Assembly (NCBI GenBank): GCA_026168455.1
Contig: CM047426.1
Coordinates: forward strand, 38,379,175 to 38,443,174
From: Theocolax elegans
Taxonomy: Eukaryota; Arthropoda; Insecta; Hymenoptera; Cerocephalidae
Length of the DNA: 64,000 nt
Direction of reading: 5' to 3'
Shown one piece after another: positions 11,865 through 22,500 of this stretch. The notes below the pieces were generated by a model that was given only the letters and a program-made list of their open reading frames with translations, had not been told where the DNA came from and did no database searches. Within the stretch, counting starts at the first letter, position 1. The number at the start of each line of letters is the position of its first letter. The translations under genes and the position numbers were made by a program.

Positions 11865-13500
11865 AGATCCAATGTGGAAAAATTTTATAAAGTTTATATA
11901 AAATTGTTATAAAATCACTTTATAAAATTTTTATATAAATTTGGTTCTATAAAAATTTTACAAAATTTTTATAAAATCATTATATATTATGATAAATTGC
12001 TTTTTTTATGTATTTATGTGACAAATAAAAAACTATTTTCTGGGAAGATATAATTTAATGAAAATCATTTATTTGTATAATAAAGTAACATGAGAAAACA
12101 GCACATGGAAAAGAAAAATTTAATAATTATCCATATATAAAAATTTTGTATATATTTTATTTTAATAAAACACTTTGAAAATAAAGTAAATATATTTATC
12201 ATTAAGTGCATATAATTGTATTTTCCCAAGTGAAAATAATTTATAAATTTTTTATAAAAATTTTATAAAATACATTTTATATAGTTTTTATAAAAAATTG
12301 GTCGTATAAAAATTGTATAGAAAATACACTTTATAAAATTTTTATAAAAAATATATAAAATGTATTTTATAAAATTTTTATAAAAAATTTATAAATTATT
12401 TTCACTTGGGAAAATACAATTATATGCACTTAATGATAAATATATTTACTTTATTTTCAAGTGTTTTATTAAAATAAAATATATACAAAATTTTATATAT
12501 GGTTAATTATTAAATTTTCTCATGTTACTTTATTCTACAAATAAATGATTTTCATTAAATTATATCTTCCCAGAAAATAGTTTTTTATTTGTCACATAAA
12601 TACATAAAAAAGCAATTTATCATAATATATAATGTTTTTATAAAAATTTTGTAAAATTTTTATAGAACCAAATTTATAAAAATTGTATAAAAATACACTT
12701 TATAAAATTTTTATAAAAACATTATATATTATGATAAATTGCTTTTTTTATGTATTTATGTGACAAATAAAAAACTATTTTCTGGGAAGATATAATTTAA
12801 TGAAAATCATTTATTTGTATAATAAAGTAACATGAGAAAACAGCACATGGAAAAGAAAAATTTAATAATTATCCATATATAAAAATTTTGTATATATTTT
12901 ATTTTAATAAAACACTTTGAAAATAAAGTAAATATATTTATCATTAAGTGCATATAATTGTATTTTCCCAAGTGAAAATAATTTATAAATTTTTTATAAA
13001 AATTTTATAAAATACATTTTATATAGTTTTTATAAAAAATTGGTCGTATAAAAATTGTATAAAAATACACTTTATAAAATTTTTATAAAAAATATATAAA
13101 ATGTATTTTATAAAATTTTTATAAAAAATTTATAAATTATTTTCACTTGGGAAAATACAATTATATGCACTTAATGATAAATATATTTACTTTATTTTCA
13201 AAGTGTTTTATTAAAATAAAATATATACAAAATTTTATATATGGTTAATTATTAAATTTTCTCATGTTACTTTATTCTACAAATAAATGATTTTCATTAA
13301 TTATATCTTCCCAGAAAATAGTTTTTTATTTGTCACATAAATACATAAAAAAGCAATTTATCATAATATATAATGTTTTTATAAAAATTTTGTAAAATTT
13401 TTATAGAACCAAATTTATAAAAATTTTATAAAATACATTTTATATAGTTTTTATAAAAATTTTATATAAACTTTAAAATTTTTCCACATGGGATCAAGTT
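11865..13500. repeat. Two tandem palindromic AT-rich units (742-bp period)
   Basis: GATAAATTGC occurs at 11991 and 12733, and its inverse GCAATTTATC at 12612 and 13353, giving two palindromes centred near 12306 and 13047. The arms contain CTATTTTCTGGGAAGATAT, CATTAAGTGCATATAATTG and TTTTCCCAAGTGAAAATAA in both orientations. The outer end GTGGAAAAATTTTATAAAG (about 11870) reappears inverted near 13485 and 14247. It looks like a MITE that inserted into, or was duplicated with, copies of itself. No ORF. Confidence 0.7.
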
Positions 13501-14607
13501 ATTTCAAGGACAAATTTACAAAATTTGTAAAAAGTAAATTTTTGACTATATATTCTGATTCCATGACCACTGATTTAAATATATTAAAATGTGTTCTTAC
13601 AGAGATACTTTCTCAAGTTTTGAGGGTTGCTGTATCCGAATATGAAATCAGTTTGACCTAATCGGGTTTAGATTACTAGAATTTTTGAGTTCTTATTCGG
13701 ACTGTAATATACAAAAACACATTCCACTGTGTTTTAACTAAAAACCAATAACACAATATTTGAACATTAATGTTTAAAATTATGTAGTACCTTTAGAAGT
13801 ATATATGACATTTTTATATCTTTAGTAAAAAATATTAAAACAATATAAATACACTATAATTTTATAAATATAATGTATTTATAAACTTTTTATAAAAAAT
13901 TTATAATTATTTTCACTTGGGAGAAATACAATTATATGCACCTTACTGATAAATATATTTACTTTATTCAAAGTGTTTTATTAAAATAAAATATATACAA
14001 AATTTTCTATATGGATAATTATTAAATTTTCTCATGTTACTTTATTCTACAAATAAATGATTTTTCATTAAATTATATCTTCCCAGAAAATAGTTTTTAT
14101 TTGTCACATAATACATAAAAAAGCAATTTATCATAATATATAATGTTTTTATAAAATTTTGTAAAATTTTTATAGAACCAAATTTATATAAAAATTTTAT
14201 AAAGTGATTTTATAACAATTTTATATAAACTTTATAAAATTTTTCAACATGGGATCAAAGTTATTTCAAGGACAAATTTACAAAATTTGTAAAAAGTAAA
14301 TTTTTGACTATATATTCTGATTCCATGACCACTGATTTAAATATATTAAAATCTGTTCTTACAGAGATACTTTCTCAAGTTTTGAGGGTTGCTGTATCCG
14401 AATATGAAATCAGTTTGACCTAATCGGGTTTAGATTACTAGAATTTTTGAGTTCTTATTCGGACTGTAATATACAAAAACACATTCCACTGTGTTTTAAC
14501 TAAAAACCAATAACACAATATTTGAACATTAATGTTTAAAATTATGTAGTACCTATTAGAAGTATATATGACATTTTTATATCTTTAGTAAAAAATATTA
14601 AAAAAAA
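13490..14607 (+). repeat. Direct duplication of about 355 bp flanking a half-palindrome
   Basis: The block starting ATGGGATCAA(A)GTTATTTC and ending ATATCTTTAGTAAAAAATAT occurs at about 13487-13845 and again at about 14249-14607. Between them (13880-14245) lies a right half of the palindromic AT-rich unit. This duplicates one flank together with half of the MITE. Confidence 0.6.
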
Positions 14608-15000
14608 ATTATTGAAAGTAACAAATTTTATAATTTAATGAACAATAATATTCATTATTGCCCTCCAATTTTACTTTATCCCCGGAGGGACTAAAATGCC
14701 AATAAAGTCAACGTTATTGTTTTTGAGAGTGAAAAATAAATTACATATTATAGTTTATTTTATAGAATATTATACAAAAATTTATAAAAAATATATATAA
14801 TTCTATTGGATAAATTACATATAAAATTTTTATTAAAATTTTATAAAATATTTTCACCCAGGGTATAAAAGTATAAAAGAGTAATCTTCTGTACCAAGCA
14901 CTTTTTTATTTGTTAAATTGTGTACACATTCATACACTGTCAAACATACTCTTAAACGTGTAAATTTACACACATTCTCACACGCACACACACAATTACA
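14608..15000. other. AT-rich stretch, no gene seen
   Basis: Low-complexity AT sequence with a short GC-richer patch (ATCCCCGGAGGGACTAAAATG near 14679). No ORF or repeat family is recognised. Confidence 0.3.
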
Positions 15001-15007
15001 CATTCAC

Positions 15008-15020
15008 ACGCACACACACA

Positions 15021-15060
<40 letters not shown>

Positions 15061-15062
15061 CC
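15008..15062. repeat. (CA)n microsatellite
   Basis: An almost uninterrupted CACACA run ends in TATATATA. CA-rich imperfect sequence (CACATTCACA, ACGCACAC) extends from about 14925 to 15195. Confidence 0.9.
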
Positions 15063-15459
15063 CACTCGCACGCACATTCACACACATTCACTCACGCAAA
15101 TATTCACATACTCGCACACATATTCACAAAGTCACACACATTCACACACGCATATACATATTTACGCACTCGCGCATACATACGCACACAAAAGCACTTA
15201 TAAATAAATTTACCGAATGCACAAACAAGCTCATAAATACCCGCATTAATTGTCACACACGCATCCACATTTGTTTTGTTCTGAATTTATTTCACTAAGC
15301 ACTAGGTACATTTTACATAAGAACTGAAAAGTGTGATATTGCGCCCCGTAAATAGGGAAAGCAAGTAGTATTTTGTGCTCAGTGTAAAGAAAAAGCTTTT
15401 AATATCAAAAACGGATTTAAAATTAACAACAATCCAATAGTCCAGGTACCTCGAGAATC

Positions 15460-15970
15460 ATTAATAAATCGTATTACAACTATCAAAGGAATTTTATTCG
15501 CTTTTACGAGAAAACATAAAATAAATGAAATTAATGATTCGTATACGAAAAAGGAAAAAAATCATCATGATTCTTTTATTCGAAATACGTAAAATTATAA
15601 AATCGTCGGTATTTATGATTGTCATCAAAAAGAAATTACAAAATCAAACGGCTTTTTGACTCGTGAAAAACAAACTCGTAAATTCATTAGTATTTGTGAA
15701 TCTTAGAAAGAAAAACTCCTAAAGTCACCGGTATTTGCGATTCATAAAAACTAAAAATCCAAAAATCATTAGTATTTATGATTTGCAATAAATATAATCA
15801 AAAAATCAAAAGGATTTGTGATTGTATGTGACAGAAAATTCTTAAATGACTTGGATCTTATGATTCGATAAAGTTGAGAATCATAAAATCAAGGGAGATT
15901 AGGATTCGCAGTAAATGAAAATCCAAAATTAAAATTGATTATGGATTTTTAAGGATTCTATTCCTCGAAA
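15460..15970. repeat. Right subterminal degenerate repeats of the hAT-like element
   Basis: Recurring motifs of the form AAAATCxxxxGTATTTGTGATT about every 55-65 bp (for example GTATTTATGATTTGC, AAAAGGATTTGTGATTG). They resemble, in reverse complement, the left subterminal array at 11010-11300. Confidence 0.5.
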
Positions 15971-16982
15971 TGATTCGAGTACTTACAACATTGCTCTGGT
16001 GTAGTACGTACTTGTACGCGGTACATCGATCTCGCATCGAGCAAGCAAGTCGAGTACCGCGATGTTCAGGCTGTAGCGGTGACCATGCTGTACGGGCGTG
16101 TTGACCTAGTGCAGTTCAAGTCTCGGGGATGCTGTATACTTCATACTAGGTGATTATTACCTCGTTCCTTCTTGCGTTTTCCACAAAGTCGTACGGTGTG
16201 AGTTTCAGGTACAAGCTCACCCGCCGCCGCATTGCTGCTTGGGGTCGACTCGCCCCTCTCTCCTCGACGACGTCAACTTCGGTGATTGATTGCCGCTCCG
16301 TCTACGGCTCCAGATAAATACTTGGTCGTGAGGTTTACGCAAGTATGCGTATTTGTATGCGTGCTTATCCGAGAGGTCGGCTGTACACGTTGTTTGTGTA
16401 CAGCAACCTAACCACAATTTGTCCTATGCTGTTCCTTGTACAGCTGTAATGATTATATACAACTGTACATGTATTTCCTTTATCTTTGTCTTCTGCCTAC
16501 TGCTGTGTATCCGCTTCCTTGTTCCTTACCCTCTTAATGCCTATCTGTATTTATTAGTTATTTCATTTACAGCTACTTACTGGTTGGCGTTGGAGGTTCT
16601 TCAGTTTACTGTCTGGATACTGTCTCTTCGCCTTGACTGCTGGCCTGTGAGGCTACGGAGGGTCCTGGAGGCTTCCTGGTGATCGCCTCACTTACAATCC
16701 TGCCTGCAGTGTCAGACCCGGAGTAGTCCACCTGATATTCTCTGAGCTCGCCCAAGGTCCTCATCGCCAGGGCCACCTTAGTGTTGTGTGCCGTGCTTGA
16801 GAAAGGGTTTTTAGTACGTGAGGGTAGGTAGGATTTAGCTGATGTGCGGGTAGGTAGCTAGAGAAAGGTATATGGTTAGGTAGGTGTAGCCAGGGACTCG
16901 TGTAGCTTGTACGGGTAGGTAGGTGTTCGCCAGGGGTTCGGTAGCTGTCATTTGACATGTGCAAAGCACATTGTCACATCTG

Positions 16983-17521
16983 ATTCTGTAAAAAAAGTAA
17001 TACACTTTGAATTTAAATAAAATTTGAATATTTCTTAATTGAAAGTTTAAAAAGTACGAAATGATACTTTTTAAATTTGTTAGAGAGAAAAAGGTGAAAA
17101 ATCATTCTATTAAAGTGAAAACGGAGTGACTCTTAGGCGACCAGACACTCAGTTTTGCCTGGGATCAAGTGATTTTTCACTGTAACGAATTTAGAGAGCA
17201 ATAATATTACCTGAGATAATAATTTTATTCTTTCTCTATTCTCAGCTTTGTTGTTTCATTCCTTCTACAGGTTCTCTCGACGTGATTGCAGTTAATTCTC
17301 TCATCAAGAAGTAAAAGTTCTGTTCCCCAGATAAATAAACAAATCTGAAACACACACCCCAAAGAATCAAGTTTAAAATCTAAAAAACTATAATCAAAAC
17401 AATTTTTTTTAAGAATATAATAAAAACATATTTTTAACCTATTAAAATATAAACTGTTTGTTTATTAAATTTATTATTCTTCTGCATGAAGCACATTTAA
17501 ACAAGTAATTTAATTATACTT
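16983..17521. repeat. Outer part of the right inverted arm (first piece)
   Basis: Reverse complement of about 2060-2640 of the left arm (for example GATACTTTTTAAATTTGTTA versus TAACAAATTTAAAAAGTATC). It is interrupted at 17521 by a solo LTR and resumes at 17961. Confidence 0.8.
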
Positions 17522-17960
17522 TGTGACGTGACGATTTGTATGCCAGTCACATGTGTGTGTCTGTATGTACGTCGGGTCATATTCTCAGCGCTCGGAAAGC
17601 GCACGGGCAACCGCGAAACTACGCGATCGGCCGCGGCCGCAACTCGAGTTTTGGCGCGTTTCGTCCGCTCTCTCTCGTTCTGGACGCTCGGCCAGCAACA
17701 CGCCCGATGTAGCACGTGGTACGCGAGCGCGCGACTCCCGGTGAGTGTGAGGCCCTAAGCATGGCTTCCTCGCGCGGTACGAGTGTGCGTGTACTAGTAT
17801 TTTATTTGTCACTCGAATAGTGACTGGTGACCGTGATTTTATATCGTTTATAAGAATGTAAATATAACTCCAGCAACAATAAAGTGTTTATGGCTGTCCG
17901 AATGTTTATTTTCAATTATATCTCAAAACCTCCGCCTTGATCCCCAGCGGAAGTGTTACA
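17522..17960 (+). mobile_element. Solo LTR, 439 bp, TSD ACTT
   Basis: The insert starts TGTGACGTGACG and ends AAGTGTTACA (TG...CA termini) and is flanked by ACTT at 17518-17521 and 17961-17964. The left inverted arm, around 2060, has the empty site with a single copy of the tetramer, which proves the insertion. It is GC-rich compared with its surroundings, and AATAAA at 17878-17883 is a plausible LTR polyadenylation signal, giving the plus orientation. No internal retrotransposon genes remain. Overlapping ORFs on both strands here are chance products of GC-rich sequence. Confidence 0.85.
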
Positions 17961-17964
17961 ACTT

Positions 17965-18172
17965 ATTTGAATTTTGAATTGTTTTGATGATTAATTAACG
18001 ATAACCTAACTTGCTGATTTCTCTTCCAGTCCAGATGATTTTGATTGATGAAACCACGAAATGTAAAACATGCAAAATTTGATGTACCGCCGATAAAAAT
18101 ATTTTGCGGTGTTGTCATTTTTTTTTTTTAACGTTCGAATTTTCTACCCAAAGAATATGTTACCGTTGGGTC
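17965..18172. repeat. Outermost part of the right inverted arm
   Basis: Reverse complement of 1852 to about 2060, ending at the TIR GTTACCGTTGGGTC and followed by TA. Confidence 0.8.
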
Positions 18173-18174
18173 TA

Positions 18175-18799
18175 CAAAGCCAAAAACACGAATTTGATTA
18201 CCGATTGAAACCGTGGTAAAAGAATTGCATCCGAAATGGTGTATATTAATTTACAAAAAAATTGAATTAATACGCAAGAAGACTCAGTTAAATTAAATAG
18301 GCAGTATTCACATATTATACTTAAAATGAAAACTCGTTGATTTAACCGTTTTTTGTGTATACAAAGCTCGTGCGTCATAATAGAAAACAATTGTAAACAT
18401 TGCCTCTCTTTCGGTATACCACTGTACATAAGCAAGCGTGATTTGTACACATTACCTATATAACAAATAATATTCGTCGCATAAACATCTGATTTTTGAT
18501 ACAAGCACCACTGGCGAATGTATTTTCAACAAGTGCTTTCTTTACCAAGACATCGTATGATCTCCGTCGCTGACTAGCACCGGTTTGGGAGCATAAAAAG
18601 AGCGACGTTAAAAATAATAATAAAACAAAAAAAAACATTTGATTTTGACGTTTCCTTGTCAATAATGAGGAAAAAGAAGAAAAAGTTCAAATTGACATAC
18701 AACGAATTATTTGTATATTTATAATTGAAGGTATTTTTTTATAATTATATTTTTTCCTTTTTTTTATTTTTATATAATCCGATATAACTAATGTTAATG
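18175..18799. other. Non-coding AT-rich stretch, no feature seen
   Basis: No repeat match or coding exon is recognised. The minus-strand ORFs of 68 and 110 aa here lack recognisable domains and overlap in frame-shifted fashion, as expected of chance ORFs. Confidence 0.3.
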
Positions 18800-18922
18800 T
18801 TAATAAAATTTGTACAGTCTGAAGAGGGTGGCCTTAACCACTGAAACGTCACAATATGAGAAAAAATGTGTTAATTTTTTTCTCCTCTTATCTATGACTC
18901 GGGAAGATCGATAAAATTCCAA
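18800..18922 (+). mobile_element. 3' end of a second Penelope-like element
   Basis: The stretch matches 1650-1765 in order and spacing: GTCTGAAGAGGGTGGCCTTA, then CACTGAAACGTCAC, a TTTTTCTCCTCTTATC tract, and ACTCGGGAAGATCGATAAA. No coding part remains upstream within several hundred bases. Confidence 0.55.
18814..18854 (+). ncRNA. Possible hammerhead ribozyme core, second copy
   Basis: CTGAAGA (18819-18825), stem GGTGG/CCACT, GAAA (18843-18846 region) and CGTC follow in hammerhead order. The terminal GUC is the preferred cleavage triplet, where the copy at 1655 has GTT. The core is conserved between the two copies while the loop differs. Confidence 0.45.
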
Positions 18923-19249
18923 GAAATAAACATTAGTATTATCATCCTCAACAAACCGAAATATTCCCTATTATTATCACGTAAACTCTCATTCACGATT
19001 TCCCGGTAATGAGAGTGGCTCGGGCCGGTATTTACGAACTACCGCAGTCCTAGCTTCACCTGTCACTTCTCCACATACATCTCTCTCACACCATCTCATC
19101 TCTATTACTTAACAATTACTTATTTTCTTAATTAAGTGAGGCTTGCCTCACAACCGGAATTCAATTTTTTTTTCTAACGAAATAATTATGGAAGTAATAA
19201 GAATTTTTCACACTATTTATTTATGGACATAAAATAGTTTTTATGCATA
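18923..19249. other. Non-coding stretch, no feature seen
   Basis: Moderate-GC patch (about 19010-19160) with CTCGGGCCGGTATTTACGAA; no ORF or known RNA recognised. Confidence 0.3.
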
Positions 19250-19398
19250 CACTGAGAGAATTTTCGGTGTTATTTTGCTTTTATTCCCTTACTACCCTTA
19301 ACAATTCCCTTACTTTTTGGATCTCAGCTACCCAAAAACATAAAAACTTAAACAACGGCAGAAATAGTGTAAATTCTCGAGCGAAAATTCTCTCAGTA
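19250..19398. mobile_element. Short MITE with ACTGAGAGAATTTTCG inverted ends
   Basis: CACTGAGAGAATTTTCG on the left and CGAAAATTCTCTCAGTA on the right are inverted repeats about 150 bp apart, flanked by related CATA/TATG bases. No coding capacity. ACTGAGAGAA-type ends are common on insect MITEs; the superfamily is not assigned. Confidence 0.6.
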
Positions 19399-19566
19399 TG
19401 TGTATTTCAGAATATAGTATTTATTTGTATTTAATATGATCTTTTTATACGCTTTTCTGACTATATAGATGTTTGAATATCGAGATATTTGATATCATAT
19501 ATGATTCGATAATAAGTGTATTTGGGTATTTTGATCTATTATAATTATTATAAAATATAAATTATG

Positions 19567-20017
19567 AACCGACACGGTGGCGGAGTGGCGGAAACGCACC
19601 TCGGCCGGTCATGAAAGTTAAGCAGCACCGAGCGCGGTTGGCACTTGGATGGGTGACCATTCTCGGGCTTAGCTTAAATGATCGGTTAGGTGTTTTTTCA
19701 CATTCCACAACATGAGCGGGAGGTGTGAGACATTCGGTTTCGGTGTTAAAGTCTACGCAATGTGACCTTGCCACCCAAACAGAATTGTTCTCAAATACAC
19801 CGCCCTTCTCGGAGGAGGTTTTTCTAAAATGGCATTTATCCCAACGGGTTTGGCCACAGGTTTTCCCTCTCTCCACGGGCATAACCCCGGGCGAATGCGA
19901 GAAGGTGGGTAAAGAGGGGGTAAAATTGGAAATGGAATGAAATGGAATAAAGGTGTAGGGGATACGTAAAAACCTGTAAAAAAGTGTACGTGGAAACTAC
20001 CAAAAATTTTTTTTTTT
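19567..20017 (+). mobile_element. 5S-rRNA-derived SINE, copy 1
   Basis: AGTTAAGCAGCACCGAGCGC and CTTGGATGGGTGACC reproduce the box A and box C internal promoter region of 5S rRNA, which drives RNA polymerase III. The head before it (GGTGGCGGAGTGGCGG) differs from 5S and resembles a tRNA box A. After the 5S part comes an unrelated body of about 330 bp. AATATAAATTATG occurs on both sides (19554-19566 and 20018-20030), a 13-bp target duplication, so this is a retrotransposed copy and not a 5S gene. The tail is an A/T run. Confidence 0.8.
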
Positions 20018-20030
20018 AATATAAATTATG

Positions 20031-21830
20031 CATAAAATAAAAACAATTACTTGAATTAGGAATTTTAAAAATGATGTTTTTTTTCTGTAGCGTTGACCTA
20101 CTTAAATCATAGGAAATAAACTAATAACAACCAAGTAATATGTTCTGTATAATAAATTACTGCAGGTATATTCTTAATTTAATAAGTAGAAAGATTATAC
20201 GTATGGAAACCAGACTATATTTTATTTGACTTACTTAAACAAGTAAATAATATATATAGTAATAAGAAAAATCCGTGAAAATACTATATCGTACAATTAA
20301 TATAAATTCCAATAATTTATAATGTAGAGAAAACCGATCAAATCTGACAATATTAATTTATTATAAATTCAATCATACTTACTTCTACAATCAAACTATG
20401 TAATTTCTTATAAATTACAGAAAAGAAAATATCCTTATATACAAACTTATCAAATTTGTAATTGAATTTTACAGTTAAAACCAATAACAATTGTGACGTT
20501 GCACCGGCACATCACTATTAAATATGCACTTTGTTACAATGTAATTAATAATTGTTACAGTGTAATTAATAACTTTAATTGTTGATATTGGCGATTTAAT
20601 GATTATGTTAATTGGTATAATGAATGATAATTTTATTAGTGTTTAATATTGCTTTATTGTAATTGGCGTTTGGGTTAATTAATATGAATATTAAATTCGT
20701 GTGTTGGATTATTTGCAATTCGCGGTTGCGTTGATTAATTGATAAATTGATCATCAGCGGCGCTGTAATTAATGACGCATGCTCATTAAAAATTTTATGG
20801 AAGGATAGCCTACTGCAGTTCTCTTTTTATTCTTCTTATTATTAGTTGAGGAGTGGGGGAGGTTTCTTATACTGCAGCGTGGCGCTGATGGTGGAGGCTC
20901 GCTATTCACCTTTAAGTCGAGTCTGCATTTGCAGTTCGATGATAATTATTTTGTGACTTTAAAATTACCGCTCGTGACGGCATTCTTTTTGCAAGGAAGT
21001 AAGTCCTTGGGTTACCAATCACGAGGAATCAACCACCATTGGAATTGAGGAGGGGAGGCTTGGGTCAGATAACAAAAGGGAAATTTTGCGCCTTTTTCAG
21101 GCAGTCGATTTTCTACCGGTCTGGTAAAACCATTAGCTGAGTTAAGCTAATTAATTATTGTTATACTTGAGTTATTAACTCCAGTTATTATGGTGAAGAG
21201 ACAGGTGAATATTTAATTAATTTTATATTGGTATATTATCTAGCAATCGACGTCTAATGCACTTATAATAATGTGCAATTCGTCGGTACTAGTTCGCAGC
21301 AATTGCTCCCGGAGACGCACCCTTGGTAACAAGGAGTTGCGCCCGGAGACGCGATCTCTAGCCACCATTTAATTATTTTGACCCAAGCCATCCCGTTCTT
21401 GTTCAGTGTTATCGGTGTTATTATTTTATTCGATTAATAATACTCATTATTTAATATTAATTATTGTATCGATTAATGTGTAGTTAAATTATTTGTTGAT
21501 AATTGAATAAACGCTAATCTCACTCATATCCGTCTAGTTAATTAACAGTGCCAATATCCCCCTTGTTCTTTCTCTCTCTACTATTAGTCCGGGAATATCA
21601 ATTATTAGTAATGTAGACTCTTTGCTCATTTTTCTTTTATTATATGAAACCTAACCGTTAATTATAAATACCTAATAAAAGAAACGTACGGGAAAACGAT
21701 TAATTAATTGTTAAGAAATATTTGTTTATTAATTAAAAGAGAAAGAAACAAAAATAGAAAAAGGAAATAACAAAGTAAAGTGCAATAAGCCATGTGAGGT
21801 CTCGCAATGAGGTATAATCGCCTGTAAATA
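20031..21830. other. Non-coding stretch; possible LTR-like start at about 20493
   Basis: TGTGACGTTGCACCGGCAC near 20493 resembles the TGTGAC starts of the LTRs at 17522, 43042 and 63721, and a GC-richer region with AATAAA (near 21510) follows. No matching 3' end or target duplication was found, so it is not called an element. Otherwise AT-rich with no ORF of note; 21827-21843 is a (TA) run. Confidence 0.3.
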
Positions 21831-21843
21831 TATATATATATAT

Positions 21844-22500
21844 GAGCTATTCCACGTGAAGTGATCCGATCAAAATTTTAAAATGCACCAAATATTGTAT
21901 ACACACTAAAATGTTTTTTAGAAAACAGAAAAAAATGTTTAGATTCCGGAATCTATTTGTTCAAAAGTTATTGTAAATCTATCAACTTTTTCTATATAAC
22001 ATTACATGTAACATTGGTTGCTAATTATGTCTAGAATTTATCCTTCTGGGTTATTGGGTTATTTATCCTTCTGGGTTAGAATTTCTAACCTCAAGATCAA
22101 TGTTACATAAACATGTCAATATTCAACTTGAAAAAATGTTAATACGCTCCAATTCATTTTTTCATTCAAGTCTTTAAGCCATAAATATTGAGATCTCACG
22201 GAGATTTTTTAGTTGAACATAGGCAGAAACCATTTTTCCATTAGAAATATCGATTGCAAATTGTTTATAGAGTTATTGCAAAAACACTAAGCCTTCAAAC
22301 AAAAAAATGTATTCTACGTTTTTTAATACTCTTTCCTGAAAAATCACTATTAAGTAGTTTGTCAATATTGCAAATTATATTTTTATTTTTTTAAACGTTC
22401 ATTTTTAAACAATAAATTTACATATACAAAAAAACTCGAGTATTTTTGTACAAAAAACAAATGTTAATTTACAAAATTAAAAAGATTATTTTTAAAGTTT
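21844..22500. mobile_element. Left arm of a (TA)n-associated foldback element
   Basis: Directly after a (TA) run comes GAGCTATTCCACGTGAAGTG then ATCCGATCAAAATTTTAAAA. The first 50 bases are the inverse of the window start. No matching right arm is found downstream, so this is a partial or single-armed copy; its right limit is uncertain. Confidence 0.5.

Larger units (their letters stand above)
10975..15993. mobile_element. hAT-like non-autonomous element, 5.0 kb
   Basis: The flanks are CTCTGGCG (10967-10974) and CTCTGGTG (15994-16001), an 8-bp duplication with one mismatch. The ends are inverted: CAGGGTTGTGAGAT on the left and, reading inward from the right, CAATGTTGTAAGTACTCG. An 8-bp duplication and CAG-type ends suggest hAT. 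No transposase is present; the interior is repeats only. It lies within the LTR of 10525-16978. Confidence 0.65.
10525..16978 (-). mobile_element. Solo LTR (about 1.4 kb) split by a nested hAT-like insertion
   Basis: On the minus strand the element starts TGTGACAATGTGCTTTGC at 16978 and ends CAGTGCAGCGTTACA at 10525, with TCTG on both sides (10521-10524 and 16979-16982). The other inverted arm of the host element (around 2640) shows the empty site. Without the nested 10975-15993 insertion it is about 1.44 kb. It has AATAAA on the minus strand (near 10594-10599) and no gag-pol, so it is best read as a solo LTR. The start at 63721 is a second copy of the same LTR. Superfamily is not resolved; a 4-bp target duplication fits Ty3/Gypsy-like or related insect LTR elements. 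Confidence 0.75.
1852..18172. mobile_element. IS630/Tc1-type element with 1.5-kb inverted arms, carrying nested insertions
   Basis: The ends are inverted: CACCCAACGGTAACATATTC at 1852 and, on the other strand from 18172, GACCCAACGGTAACATATTC. Both are flanked by TA (1850-1851 and 18173-18174), the Tc1/mariner target site. The left arm (1852 to about 3394) is the reverse complement of a right arm now split into 9764-10524, 16983-17521 and 17965-18172 by two LTR insertions. The interior carries three IS630-like transposase copies. Without insertions the element would be about 9.4 kb; without the internal tandem duplications it would be smaller, but still unusually long for this superfamily. Confidence 0.75.

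Noticed and set aside
14918..15298. 126-aa ORF of His/Thr repeats
   Set aside because: It is a translation of the CA-rich microsatellite; no domain or codon signal.
16217..16964. ORFs of 66, 109 and 67 aa
   Set aside because: Inside the LTR (10525-16978); the hydrophobic 109-aa frame has no recognisable family.
17497..17812. Four overlapping ORFs on both strands
   Set aside because: They lie in the GC-rich solo LTR; stop-poor by composition only.
18456..18662. 68-aa minus-strand ORF with a hydrophobic N-terminal stretch resembling a signal peptide
   Set aside because: No further domain, no homologous pattern and no splice or repeat context; hydrophobicity is expected from T-rich DNA.
19562..19940. 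Genuine 5S rRNA gene
   Set aside because: Only the internal promoter part matches 5S; the 5' half is foreign and TSDs flank the element, so it is a SINE.
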